Part shown: positions 26,770-38,700 of the stretch, piece by piece
Layout: each line of letters opens with the position of its first letter
Position numbering within the stretch: position 1 is the stretch's first letter
Assembly (NCBI RefSeq): GCF_008831285.2
Contig: NC_045141.1
Span: forward strand, 14,062,106-14,126,105
DNA from: Nymphaea colorata
Taxonomy: Eukaryota; Streptophyta; Magnoliopsida; Nymphaeales; Nymphaeaceae
DNA length: 64,000 bases
Reading direction: 5' to 3'
Program-made: the position numbers and the translations under genes
The notes under the pieces: model-generated
The model's database searches: none
What the model was told of the DNA's origin: nothing
Seen by the model: the letters and a program-made list of their open reading frames with translations, nothing else

Positions 26770-27185
26770 TTTTTATGCGTGTTCCTTTCGGGACTCGACT
26801 CGGCTGTTCTCGACTCGTGACTCTGTGGGTCAACTTAATGACTCGGACTGGGTTATGTTAATTTCTTTTAATTTCTTTCGGGACACTTACATGATTCAAA
26901 CTAACGTAAAGTCGCAACTAAGTTCATCCTTCATGAATTGTTGCAATTTAGCATGTTCAATGCAAAAAGCATTAAGAAAACTCAACCAATTTAGTTAGTA
27001 TTGCTCGACTTTAACAAACTGAACTTGTATCTTTAATAAACTAACAAACAAAACTTATACCTTAACATGTATCAACTATAAACAGCAATAAAATATTGAA
27101 AAATGAAGTAGAATGAGTCAAAGGTTGACTCGCTAGGAGGGTGAGCCGAGCCGAGTCACCGGCTTGGCTCGGGTTCGATCTGATT
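26770..27185. repeat. Decayed repeat with 'gactcggctcg'-type ends
   Basis: 'GGGACTCGACTCGGC' near 26790 and 'GAGCCGAGCCGAGTCACC' near 27143 are roughly inverted and border an AT-rich middle. The composition is like that of the repeats at 19870 and 27770. Boundaries are uncertain. Confidence 0.35.
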
Positions 27186-27769
27186 TATTAAAGGGATGTT
27201 AAATTTTTTTTTCCCATATCAAACTATAAGAAGCAATTTGGTTTGGATATCGGATCAGAGTCCAATTCATTGTCATCCTTGATGCTCGGCCTTGGGTAGC
27301 TTTCTCATTTTCTATTATATACCTAGTTCTGAATCTAAATATAAATCCAAATCCAAAACTAAGTCATGTTTAGAATATCCACGTTATTGAACTACAAATC
27401 CAAATCTCAAGCCACTTGATCCAATTTTGTCTGCCATAAATATAATCAATGTACAAGGAGTTGCATCTTTACGATATCAGTTGATTTCTAAGCAAAGCAA
27501 AGGCAGATGCCCAAGGCAAGAATATATTTTTCTCTCTCTCCTTCAAAGCACATAAAAAATAAATATTTTCTAACAAATCTGATAAGATAAACCTGAAAAG
27601 TCAATGGGGGACCCTTTTCGTCCTTGACCAACCACAGGAATTAAATATCTAGCAAACTGACCCACTGAGATATACTCCTTAGGGCACATTACAACTAAGG
27701 CCCAGTTCCTATTCAAATTTCAAAATGGTGACAAAAGTTTCCATATTTATGGCACAGCCATAGCATACT

Positions 27770-28125
27770 ATGCTGAGTCGAGCTCGAGCTCGACTTGAGT
27801 AGAATAGACCTGAGCTCGACTTGACTATATAGTGTTGAGTTCGAGCTCGACTCGATTAACTCATTTCTTTTAACTAATTTAACTTGTTTAACTAATTTAA
27901 CTATGGTTGTCAAATATTTTGAGTATAAATTTGTTTAAATTAAATAATCACTTGTTTTACATAATAGTCGAGTGGGCCGATGTTTTACGAGTTAATTTTG
28001 ACTTGTTTAACATTTTGAGTATAAATTTAAACTTGAGTTTGACCCATTGAGTTCAAGTAGTGTTTTTTTGAGCAAGTTCGAGTTGAGCATGAATAGGATC
28101 AATTCGTTTTTCAGCCCTAATTTGA
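27770..28125. repeat. Dispersed 'gagctcgact'-rich repeat, copy 2 (inverted)
   Basis: In reverse complement it follows the order of the block at 19870-20330 ('gctcaaaaaaacac', 'tactcaaaatgttaaac', 'gtcgagctcgaactc'). It is probably a decayed non-autonomous element. Confidence 0.5.
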
Positions 28126-28129
28126 ATAT

Positions 28130-28885
28130 GAATTGACTAATAATATAAAAATATTTTTTAAAAGAAAAGAAAAGAAAAAATGGTCCTTACGTTGTGGAGT
28201 TTTTGCAAATTAGTCCATAGCATGTTTAATTTGAAACTAAGGATAAATTATGTTAAAGTAATCATATTCAATGTTGATCATGGCAAGATAACAGCAAAGA
28301 GGATTTATAATAAACCTGTTTCCCAATGCAACCTATCTCTGACATAATTCATTTCATTTGCGTGATAAAGTAAAAACTTTCATCATCTTTCAAGGATTAT
28401 CGTGCCTTTTTCATAATAAATCTCCATCATCAAGGAAGATCATAATTTTCAAAAGCTTTTTTATCGAAAATATTTGTTCATTACTTTAAAAAACTCCAAA
28501 TTCGTACACTTGATTGCTTGATTTCTTTTTTAATAATACCAAATCATGCTAATCCATGTATTTCTCCATTACATTGGCCTTTCCCTTTTATGTTTATATA
28601 AAAATTAGTTGGTGATTTTTAATATTGAATAGAAACCTAAGTGTATTCGCAAAATTGGGTATGCTTCTCGTGTTTTCCATGAATCAAGTACATTTCTCAC
28701 ATGAAGGACTGGAGAAGAAACCATCTCTCATAATATTTTCACTGGGTGCAAAATTGTTGATTTAACATAAATAAATTAATTTTTACTTTTACTTTGGCCA
28801 TCAAAAAGTTTAAGTTGGTTTTGGACAATATGTAAAACTTAAATATCTTTTTTAACATCAGTTAATGATTAAGTGTTTTTTAAAT
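28130..28885. other. Intergenic DNA, no gene seen
   Basis: AT-rich sequence without a convincing frame, repeat boundary or RNA gene. Confidence 0.4.
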
Positions 28886-28890
28886 GTTTA

Positions 28891-29300
28891 TCTAATTACT
28901 GTGGTTAAACCGGAGACAAAATAATTGACCATATCTCTTCATCTTAATTATAGATCTCAGGAAACGGAAGAGTTGGGCAAAATCTTAAAATTTAAGAAAG
29001 AGAGAGAGGTGATTATCAGTGTTATTTTTTTTAATGCTTCTCTAATTACTGCGGTGAAACTGGAGGCGAAATAATTGACAGGATCTCATCGTCTTAATTA
29101 TAGATATGAGAAACCGGCCGAGTTAGACAAAAACTTAAAGTTTAAAAGAGAGTGATTATCTGTTTTTTAAACTTTTTCTAATTACTGTGGTGAAACCGAA
29201 GGCAAAATAATTGGCCGCACCTCCTCATCTTAATTATAGATTATGAGAGAGCAGCAGAGTTGGACAAGAATCTTAAAATTTAAGAGAGAGAAGGGGAGCA
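28891..29300. repeat. Three tandem copies of a 136-150-bp repeat
   Basis: TCTAATTACTGYGG starts copies at 28891, 29041 and 29177. Each continues through 'aaataattg', 'catcttaattatagat' and a 'cttaaaatttaagagag'-like end. Copies differ by scattered changes and small indels, so the array is moderately old. No coding potential is seen. Confidence 0.75.
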
Positions 29301-30160
29301 GAAAATTTTTATGAGGGGGTCAAATTAAAGTTTATGCCGAAATATCATTTTTCAAATTTTTTGTATAAAACAAGTGAACTTTTTTAAAATTTTAGATGTA
29401 ATTTTCTTTAAGAGGGGTCAGGGTCCATGCGGCCCACCTGGGCTAAGACCCAACTGCGTTAACCTTGAAAACGGCAAACCTTCAACTTAAATCAACACTC
29501 CTCAATACCATCATGATAACACAACCTCGAATTTGGTTAATACACGCGACACAGCCTAATTGGTTGCGCTAACCATCACTTCAAGAAAGATAAAGAGTCG
29601 CTTTACCAACACACGAGCCGGAAAATAAGTCAACCTTAGAGGTCAAAGCTCACGGAAAGCTGAAGAAAAAAAAAGAAAAAGTTCTCCATTTGAGCCATGA
29701 GTTTTTCATTGTGATTTTTTTTTTCTTTGGAGTTTTAAGTGAGGGGACAATCGATATAGTCTTTAGACCTTTTAGACCTAGATCAAAGAGCGTAGCATAA
29801 CTAGTTGAGTGGGCGGACACATAGAAAACGTGTCACATATTTAAGTCTTATATGTGCTACGCTTCAACTATGGAATAATAACATTTTATTGGTATAATGC
29901 ATTCTATCTAGGTCTAGAGACACAGCCGAAGATCTCCACAAACAATTAGATATTTTATAAATGATGAGTTGTTAATCTCATCAAGACTTGCCAATGGAAA
30001 CCCAATTTCTTCGTTTGAAAAAAGTTTAATTATATATAATTCCAATTTATGGCTGATTTTCCTTTAATAAAAAAAGAAAGAAAAATCGTTTGACAGTCTG
30101 ATACAAGACGGCTTCTCTTCGTATCGTTTTGGGAAAACGATTTATTTTAGTGCAGAAAAT
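29300..30160. other. Intergenic DNA upstream of the LRR gene
   Basis: No gene seen. AT-rich, with poly-A and poly-T runs; the last part is presumably the distal promoter of the LRR gene. Confidence 0.4.
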
Positions 30161-30168
30161 TGCACGAA

Positions 30169-30177
30169 CTATAAAAA
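30169..30177 (+). promoter_or_regulatory. Candidate TATA box of the LRR gene
   Basis: CTATAAAAA lies about 30 bases before the start of a CT-rich, GC-rising segment typical of a plant leader (about 30200-30690). Assigned by motif and position only. Confidence 0.4.
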
Positions 30178-30199
30178 TGTTCCTTTCCTTTTTTTTTTC

Positions 30200-32431
30200 C
30201 TCTTAAGTTTCGACTCTCGAAATATTTTCTGACAGGGACGCAAATTAACTGTAAATGGTTGGACCTGGGGAGAATTTTTTGCCCGCCCCGTCACCAGATC
30301 GCATCATATCATGAAAGCCACGTTTGCGTGAGAAAAAATCCAACTCTCTCTCTTTCTATCTCTAAAAAGTCGGGCGGGGACCCACTCGCCTTCCCCTTCC
30401 CCCGCCGGTCTCTCTTATCTCTTTACCCGTTGGGCCCCACCGCTGAATACACTCGTCAGCTTCGCCAGCTTCGGAGGAGGCTCGGATCCGAACCTCTCGC
30501 CTCACGCCTCCCTCTTTTCTGCCCACACTCTCTCTCTCCTCTGCCGCACTTCCTCCTCTCTCCCCGTCCCTCCCCGCGGCGAGCGCGCTCCACTGCGCTC
30601 CGCGCTCCGTCGTCGTCGTCGTCGTCATCGCGGTGGAACGACTCCTTCCTCTCCTCTCTCCTCTTGCTCCTTTTCTTTGGTAGTCAGCCATGGCGAGTGG
30701 CGGCCGCCGGGGGAGGCGTCGCGGTTGGGCCTCGCGGTTGGTCGCTTGTTTCTCTTCTCCGGTTGGCGGGGTTTAAGAGGCTGTTGTTCCCCTTATCGGG
30801 TGGGTGGCTTCGTCTCCCTTTTTCGATGGCTTTTGCCCTCCGACCTCCGCGTTGCTTTCTTTAATCTTTTTCGCGATGATCGGAATCCGATGAATCGTTG
30901 GGACTTTTTCTTTTTGTTTTCTGGAGCTGTGGAGGTTTTGGTCGTTGTGCTGTTAGGGGGCGTCGGTGGTCTTTCTTCCGTTTTTCAGTCTCCTTTTTTC
31001 TTGGTTTTCTTACATTAGTCGTTAGTGTTGGTCTGATTCTTGGATTTTTGGATGTTTAATTCAATTTTCTTTTGTGGGGTGGGTGCTGTGTGGTTGGGAG
31101 GTTGGTGATGATGGTCTGGTTAAGTTTTTTTGTTGGGGTTTAGCTCAAGGGGCCATGGAGATGTTTGCCATGGACTGAGTTGATCAAAATTATCCTGCGA
31201 ATTGATTTAGTATGAAGCTAATGATCGGGTATTACCTTGGTGCCTGAATATATACTCTCTAGTTTCACCATGATAATGAGAACATCACTGAGAATTGATG
31301 GCGGTGGAGTTTAATTCAGAGAATGTCATAGTTTAATACCAGTAATTCCACAGTTCTATGTATTGTTAAAAAAAAGGATAATACTGCGGTTTTTAACAGA
31401 GTATTCTGATCATGTATATTTGCAATAAAAAAAGTTGGACGTTCCCAGCGATAATATTTGTTTTCTGGACGCCCTTGTGTTCATGGTGAAAATATCAGCT
31501 AACTTTAGTTGCTTGATATTTCACTTAAAGAAGATTTGTTAACACCGACCATTTGGATATGCCAGTTTCTGCGGTGAAACGTTTTCCCTTTTGTGTTGGT
31601 GTCTATGTCGTCCTCGCGCTCCTTTATGTATGACAATTATTAGTTTGAAAATAAATAGTTTGATAGTTTTCTATATACAAACTGTCTTGGAATAGCTAGT
31701 TAATCTAAATTACTGAGAAGCTAAGATCCCTTAATGACGCCTTGGGCCATAAAGTTGCTATGAGATGCTTTAGAACTTAGAATTTCGGCCGGGACGTTAA
31801 CATTTTTTCATAAACTTATTATTTGTCGAAACAAGTATCAGGGGGATGGAAATGCTTGTCCATGTTCGGTCACCCTTTCAGTCGTTAGTTCATGACTCTG
31901 TCTTAGTTGATGACATTTAACCTGGATGATTTGATTTATGAATATTTTGAAGGACCTGGTACGTACTTAAAGAAATTAACCAGAACATGAAAAATCTGGT
32001 CTTCTGCCAAAAGATCCGATGGTGACGAATAAAAATATCTCATCGCTTTTCAAGCATATTAAGTTTAAGGAGTTTCACAAATACACGATCACCTAACGCT
32101 TGAATTGCTCATGATATACGCTTGAGAGAAATATACAAAATGTAAGGTCATTAATCATAATCTGTTTTTCAGGCAGCTGCGTTCTTCTCCTATGAGGCAT
32201 TGCGAGATGGTTTGCTCTTTCAGTTGACATGTGGTGATGGGGGCCTGAGTTATGAATGACAATGAATCAGATGTTCAGAGTTTTGAAGAACTTGGTGTCT
32301 GTAAAGTTAGACGATGTTTGTTATGTGTTAGTCAATGGTTGATTCTCGTACTGAAATTTTGGTGGGAGATCATTGAGCCCGTTGCTGTTTGACCAACTTA
32401 ATCTGGGATCTTAGTAGTAGAGCCAGTCATC
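30200..32431 (+). other. 5' untranslated region of the LRR gene with a long leader intron
   Basis: A CT- and CG-rich stretch (30300-30690, with TCTCTCTC and CGTCGTCGTC runs) looks like a first non-coding exon. A good acceptor (CTGTTTTTCAG) ends at 32172, leading into the exon with the start codon at 32432. The donor is uncertain, so the intron is about 1.4-1.5 kb. Leader introns are common in plant housekeeping genes and often raise expression. Open frames in the first exon (one runs to 30864) have low-complexity composition and are not called genes. Confidence 0.5.
32262..32342 (+). other. Possible 26-aa upstream ORF in the LRR gene leader
   Basis: ATG at 32262 to TGA at 32340-32342 encodes 26 residues starting MNQMFRVLKNLVSVKLDD. 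It lies in the exon that carries the main start, 89 bases before it, so any spliced transcript using the acceptor at 32172 would contain it. Two shorter ATG frames also precede the main start. Effect on translation is inferred only. Confidence 0.4.
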
Positions 32432-35400
32432 ATGGGGGGTGCGTGTTCCAGGAAAAGATATCAACAGGTGCGTGAAGATGATGTAAGAAGAGGAATTCCA
32501 GGGAAATACTGCAAAAACTATAGCTCAAAATGGCTCGGAAGTTCCCTGCCTCGTGCAGGCGCAGGCATGTCACGTGGGAGCACATGCCCTACACTTATGG
32601 AATTGACCATTCATAAAATATGTGAGGTAATTGCTTCCGTTGCTTCTTTCTTAGATAGCAAAACGATCTAGCATTCTTCACTTTTTCATATAATATATGA
32701 GGCAATTGCTCTCTGTGTCTCTTTAGTGAATAGGTTCCTCATAATTCAAATGCCTTTCTTTGTACATTGCAGCATATAAATGAATACAGTAGCTTCGCCA
32801 TGATTCCAAGAGATATAAGTCAGCAGATATTCAATGAGTTGGTTGATTCTCACCTTCTGACTGATGTTTCATTTGAAGCCTTCCGCGATTGTGCTCTCGA
32901 AGTATTGCTCTCAATATTCCATCTTCCATTGATTATTTGACTGTCCCCAGAAGAGTGTAGATTCATGCATGATGTCTCAATTATTTCTTCTTTTGTAGGA
33001 TGTTTACCTGGGTGAATACCCCGCAGTGAGAGACAGTTGGATGAGTGTCATTGCATCTCAGGGTCCATCTCTATTATCTGTAGATATTTCTGCCTCGGAT
33101 GTGACAGACTCTGGGCTTGATCTCCTCAAGGATTGCCCAAATCTTCAGGGTCTGACTCTTGATTACTGCTATAGGTTATCTGATTCTGGGCTGGGGTTTC
33201 TTTCAGGTATCTTTTTGATCCTGTTTACATGATACAAATCAATTTTGTGCCTCTGAAATACTTTGTAGTGCATAGCGTCTTAGACGTTGTTGGTTAGTTG
33301 GGGATCTGTATTGGACAAGTGAAAATACTGGGTTCCTAGAATTGGCGAAGTACTATCTCCAGCAAATTATTTGGGTATTTGTTGGCTTCCCTTTCATTTC
33401 AATTTTCAAGTATATGTTTAACCTTCATTGCTCAAAGTCTCTAAGTCCTACATCAACCAGCACCTTCTAATAGTCATTTCTCATAAGCAGTCATATCTAT
33501 GTGGAAAAAAAGTGCTAGATGGGACTCAGGTGCTAGGGCCCTAAAAAGGCCTCTTTGGAAACTGGTCAGTTCTATATATATATAGAGAGAGAGAGAGAAA
33601 GCCGTTTTCATGTTGTTTGTACTTTTGAAGATGTTAACTGTATATCATGGTTTTGTCTCCTTAAGTTGCAGTTTTTATGTGGTTAAATAATGGAACGCTG
33701 TCGCTCACAGCATGGGTGTCAACTGTAAACTTTGAACTGCTGTCTCTTATTGCATATGTCCTAGGTTCAATTTGGACTTTTGAAGATGTTAAGTGCATAT
33801 CATGGTTTTGTCTCCTTAAATTCCAGTTTTTATGTGCTTAAATAATGGAACTCTGTTGCTTACTGCTTGGGTGTAAACTGTAAACCTTGAACGGCTGTCT
33901 CTTACTGCTTATGTCCTAGGTTCAGCCTTTTTATTGTAAATATACTTGTAAGCATCAATAGTTTAAGATAATTTCTATTGCATTTCTGTTTAAGTGCTAG
34001 CCAATGCTGTCTTTTTGGTACTTGACTTGTCTAAACAGGTTATGACTTAGAAGCTAGAACCGTGATGAAATTTCTTTACCTTTTTCAAAGTTTGGATTCT
34101 TTGGAAGGCTTTTGAAAGTGTGAAACTAAATAGTACTGCAAATTTTGGAAATTGGCCAATCTAAAAATTTCTGAAAGGATGATTTCAGTGAAAATGTTGT
34201 GATATGAATCTGTCATGACTAAGTAGTCAAAGTTGGATTATATATATGTATATGTATATGTACACAATGTAGAAGCTGAAGTTCTCTGTCCATCCGGATG
34301 TCACACATGCAGCCCCATGCATTGCATAATGCATTGGGCTGCATGTGTGAGACATCCAGATGGACAGATGGCCGAATGATTTCAATAACCCACTTATCAT
34401 AGCTAATCCTGGGCAACATTTCCTGTTTAGATGTTTTCTACTCCGTCCACTTTAGATATGCTAAATGAAGCATGGAATGTTGGCTAATGATCATGCTCTT
34501 GTGTTTCAGATCTGTCAAACCTGACCACCTTGAGTTTCAAAAAGAGTAGTTCAATAACTGCACAAGGAATGGCTGCCTTTGCTGGCTTAACTAATCTGAA
34601 AAGTCTGGATCTGGAAAGGTGTCCGGGCATTCATGGTGGACTTGTGCACCTCAGAGGTGTGTTATTTGTCTGCTGCAAGCTTGTGATAAAAATATCTGCA
34701 GTTTTAAACAGTTTGAAAGAAGGATGGCTTGTTCCTGAACATACCTTGCAGATTCTCCTGGACAATTTAATTTTTTGTATGTTATGGAAGCAATATTTAT
34801 TGCCAGAAAGAAACTATCTACCTACTACATGGACCTGCTCCACTACTGTAGAATGTAGATGGCTTCTTCCGGCAGTATGATGGCAAGTGGAGAAATACTG
34901 TTACTGCAAAGTGGATTGAATTTTGACTGTGATCAACAATTTTATTGATCAAATTGAATTTCAGAAGACATATTCGTATTTGGAAGAGGCCATTTCTTAT
35001 GAAAACCTATTATTTACCTGTTATACAGAATTATGAATCCGACGCAGATGAAATGGTATAGACTGTTTGGCACACATGCTCCATTTAAAATTTTTAATTT
35101 GTGACTAAAACTGTACTGCCAGGAAGTTGAAGATAATTGTGTTTATGGTGTTTGTGCCTATATTGCTATTAAAATGCCTTTCAGTGGTAGTCCGAAACAC
35201 TGATAGAACTTAGAAGTGATCATATTATAAATGATGATGAGTGATTGATGTTGCTTTGATAAACTTATTCAGCTTGCTTTATTTTTCAATGATGATGATA
35301 AGTGTTTGATGTTTTTTTGATGAACTTATTCAGGTTGCTTTATTTTTCCACTGTGTCTGTGGATGCACATGTTTCTATGAGTGGTTTGATGTTCCTTTGC

Positions 35401-35742
35401 TATTCCTTATTGCAGGTTTGACGAAGCTTGAGTCACTTAATATTGGATGGTGTAACTGCATTACAAATTCCGACCTCAAACCTCTTTCAGGTAGTTGATA
35501 TACTCTATATTTCCTTTGGAAGATGGTGTGTCTATCACAAAATTATATTGTGATGACATTGAGACTGGAAAGCCATCAGCGGTTGTCTTAAGCTATCTAT
35601 TTTTCTCATTACCATTTCATTTAGTTTGTCCTTCACAATGTTCTCCAGTATCATGCATAAAACGTTGAAAAATATGGGTTTTTGTCATATTCACCAAAAT
35701 CATCCTCTCCAACTTTCGTCAAATTTTTCTTTTTAAGTTTTT

Positions 35743-35795
<53 letters not shown>

Positions 35796-38700
35796 GTTTG
35801 TGTGTTTCATAAATAGATATCTAAAGAGTTAATAAGAGGCTTAAAACATCTACAAAGTCATAGGTTTTATAGCATTTTGCTTCCAAAAAGTGCAAATAAA
35901 CCATTAAGTCAAAACAATGAAATTAGAAAAAAATACGATATATAAAAGGAGTTTTATAAAAAAATATGCAAAAATATTGTTCTATTATGATACACGTATC
36001 GATTTTGAACATATCATTAAATTTGCAAATATTACTGCCTAATTCTGAAATGCTGGGATAATATGGGAATATTTTCAATATTTTGGAGATGTCAGGGTCT
36101 CGTTTTATTACTATTATATTAGATTAATTTTGACATTGAAATTTGCCAATTACCACTATACTTTGGATTTGTTGGATTTCCTATAAAATATTCTAAATAT
36201 TAAACCAAGTAATAAATGCAAAACACAGCCCAAAATTGGTTTCTCTACGTTTCTCTGGTGGTGTTCTTCTTGTCTCCATATTTCCAATTTCTGCTGATGT
36301 GGCAAGCTTTTCCTTTTATTATGGACCATTACTTGTGATAAAGATAAAAGGATATATGTATGTATATGTGCAAAATAACACAAAAAAATCAAAATGAAAG
36401 CAACATTTTAGTAAACAAGTGATATAAATAGAAACATTAGTATGTTAATGAACAATAACTCTTAAGAATATAATTAAAAGTAAGGTGGAAAAAATTAAAA
36501 CAAAGTAATAAAGGTGCGACACGGTACGTGGACCTTACTGAAGTATCCATGTGACTTAGGGTTTATTTGAAAGTCAAAATCAGAAAGCGTGTATTTTTTA
36601 CATCATCATTCTGCACCTTTATTACATGCAACAATTTGAGATTTTCCTCTTTGGTGGCATACAAAACGGCAATGTTGTTCCATCCTCTTAGTGTTTTAGT
36701 TGGTCCATATGGAGGCTAACTTTTAGTTTATACAAACAAGATAAAAGGCCCTTTAGTTTATTTCAACAAGTTAAAAACCGTAACTGTTTTATCTCGCAGG
36801 TTATAAGGTTTCTTCTATTTCATGGAACACTGCTGTTCCTTAGTTTCTAATACATGTTTTGTGTCATCATATATAATTTACTTGATGTTGGGCAGGATTG
36901 ACAAACTTGAGAGTGTTGCTGCTGCCGCGAAGTAAAGTCTCTGATGATGGAGTTGTCTTTCTAAAAGGTGCTTTACATTTTGTCATTTTCCCTGTATCAT
37001 TGGTTGCCATTCTTTACGTTATTTATGATTCTTTCTTTCGTGTTTTTGGGAAGAATAATAAGAGTTTGTATGGGAAGGATTAGTTATAATGTGATCTAAT
37101 AATTGCCAACTGAAGCATGTATATTACCAAACCAGTTTATGGGCATTTTGGTTCTTTTTTTCATTATAATCAACATACTTTGAAGAGGCAGTTTGAGTTG
37201 GTAGATTTCCCTTGGCTTTTAAGAGGCAGTTTGACTTTGACTATCATCATGTGGATGTGTCATTTCGATGGTGGGTGCAAGTGATCTACCATCAAGTTCT
37301 ATTGGATCTGCTCGGATCCGAATATTTTCACTATGGACTTTTTTTTTCCGGATTTATAGAATATGATTGGGTAATAGATCAAATTATAAGACTCATTACA
37401 TTTAGAAATGTGATCTTGTTGTGATTATTTATATGACTTCATTATTTAGTTTAGGCAGTTATTGATTCTAGGTAGGGAAGTATTTGCTGTAATTATCCTT
37501 GTAGTAGACAATGCTTTAGGTAATTAATTATCTTTGTTTCCTTTCTCCTTTCTCCTTTTTTCTCTTGTTAAGCCGTCTTCTCTGTAAATTCATGGGTGTT
37601 CATTCCTTTTTAGGATGGTTGGATTGACTAAAAATGAAGTTTTCTTAATTTTTGCTTAATTTCTTTTTTAATATATTATTTTAGGTAGGAGTCCATAATT
37701 GCAGCTTGTAGGATAGTGTGTAGAACATTTCTAGCAATAGAGTTGTTTGTTTATATCATATTTACTCCTTCACTAGATATTATATTCCAGAACAGTAAGA
37801 TGGAATGATGGATATGGAAAAATATAAGGATGACAGTTATCTTGCAAATATGTTTTTTGTGGAAGGGTTCTTAATGAAAAGACACTATATGTTAGCGATT
37901 TGTTCCTGAATTTCAAAATCTTTTGTGCCCTGTTAAGTATCTTAGGGTGCAGGTGTGAAGTTTCTCCTTTTGTTTTTGCACGGACCTGTTGCTAGAGTTC
38001 ACTTGTTTTGCACACATTTTACTTCTTAATTTCCTGGACATGTCTTTTTCAATTTTTATACATTCATTTGTTTCATAGTATCCTTTTCCCTTTCTTTTAG
38101 TACCTAGCATTCTGACGTTTCATGAAGTGGAGCTGATTTGATTCTGCAGTTGAGAAGGTAGGTGTTAGCTATTCTTCCTTGGGTGGAAGAATAGGCCTGC
38201 AAAATTGACATTTCAAGGCAATAAAGTCTGCTAAACTGCCTTAGGTCTTGGTTCAAATTGATTGTGGGCACCTTCAGGCTGATTAAAATGGATAGTTTAT
38301 CTAATGGATTTAAGTCCTTCGTTTGTTAATGAACTTAACATTAATATTTTGGTTCAAGAAACTGGCTGTGTTTATTCTTATATGCATTTGTCTGATCTTA
38401 TGTATTTTGTTTACAGGTATGCATGAACTTTCACTGTTGAACATGGAAGGATGCCCAGTTACTGCAGCATGCTTAGAGACGATTTCAGGTTTTATTCTCA
38501 CTGTTCTCCCTATAGTTTGGATAATATGTTGGTTATTAATTTTCTTTTTCTGGATGGTGAACTAAGGTTGTAATCTTTGAACCTATGTCTGACAAAAATG
38601 CTCTTGTTACTGGGTTTTTGGAGTTATAAACTATGTCACACGGACGCGGCTAAAGAGGCTGCGTACCCGTGTCGACTCGCCGACACGGGACTCGGCTAGG

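Noticed and set aside
30259-30864. 201-codon plus-strand frame in the LRR gene leader
   Set aside because: It has no ATG at its start, is full of Ser/Leu/Arg low complexity from CT and CG repeats, and matches the place expected for a 5' UTR and leader intron.
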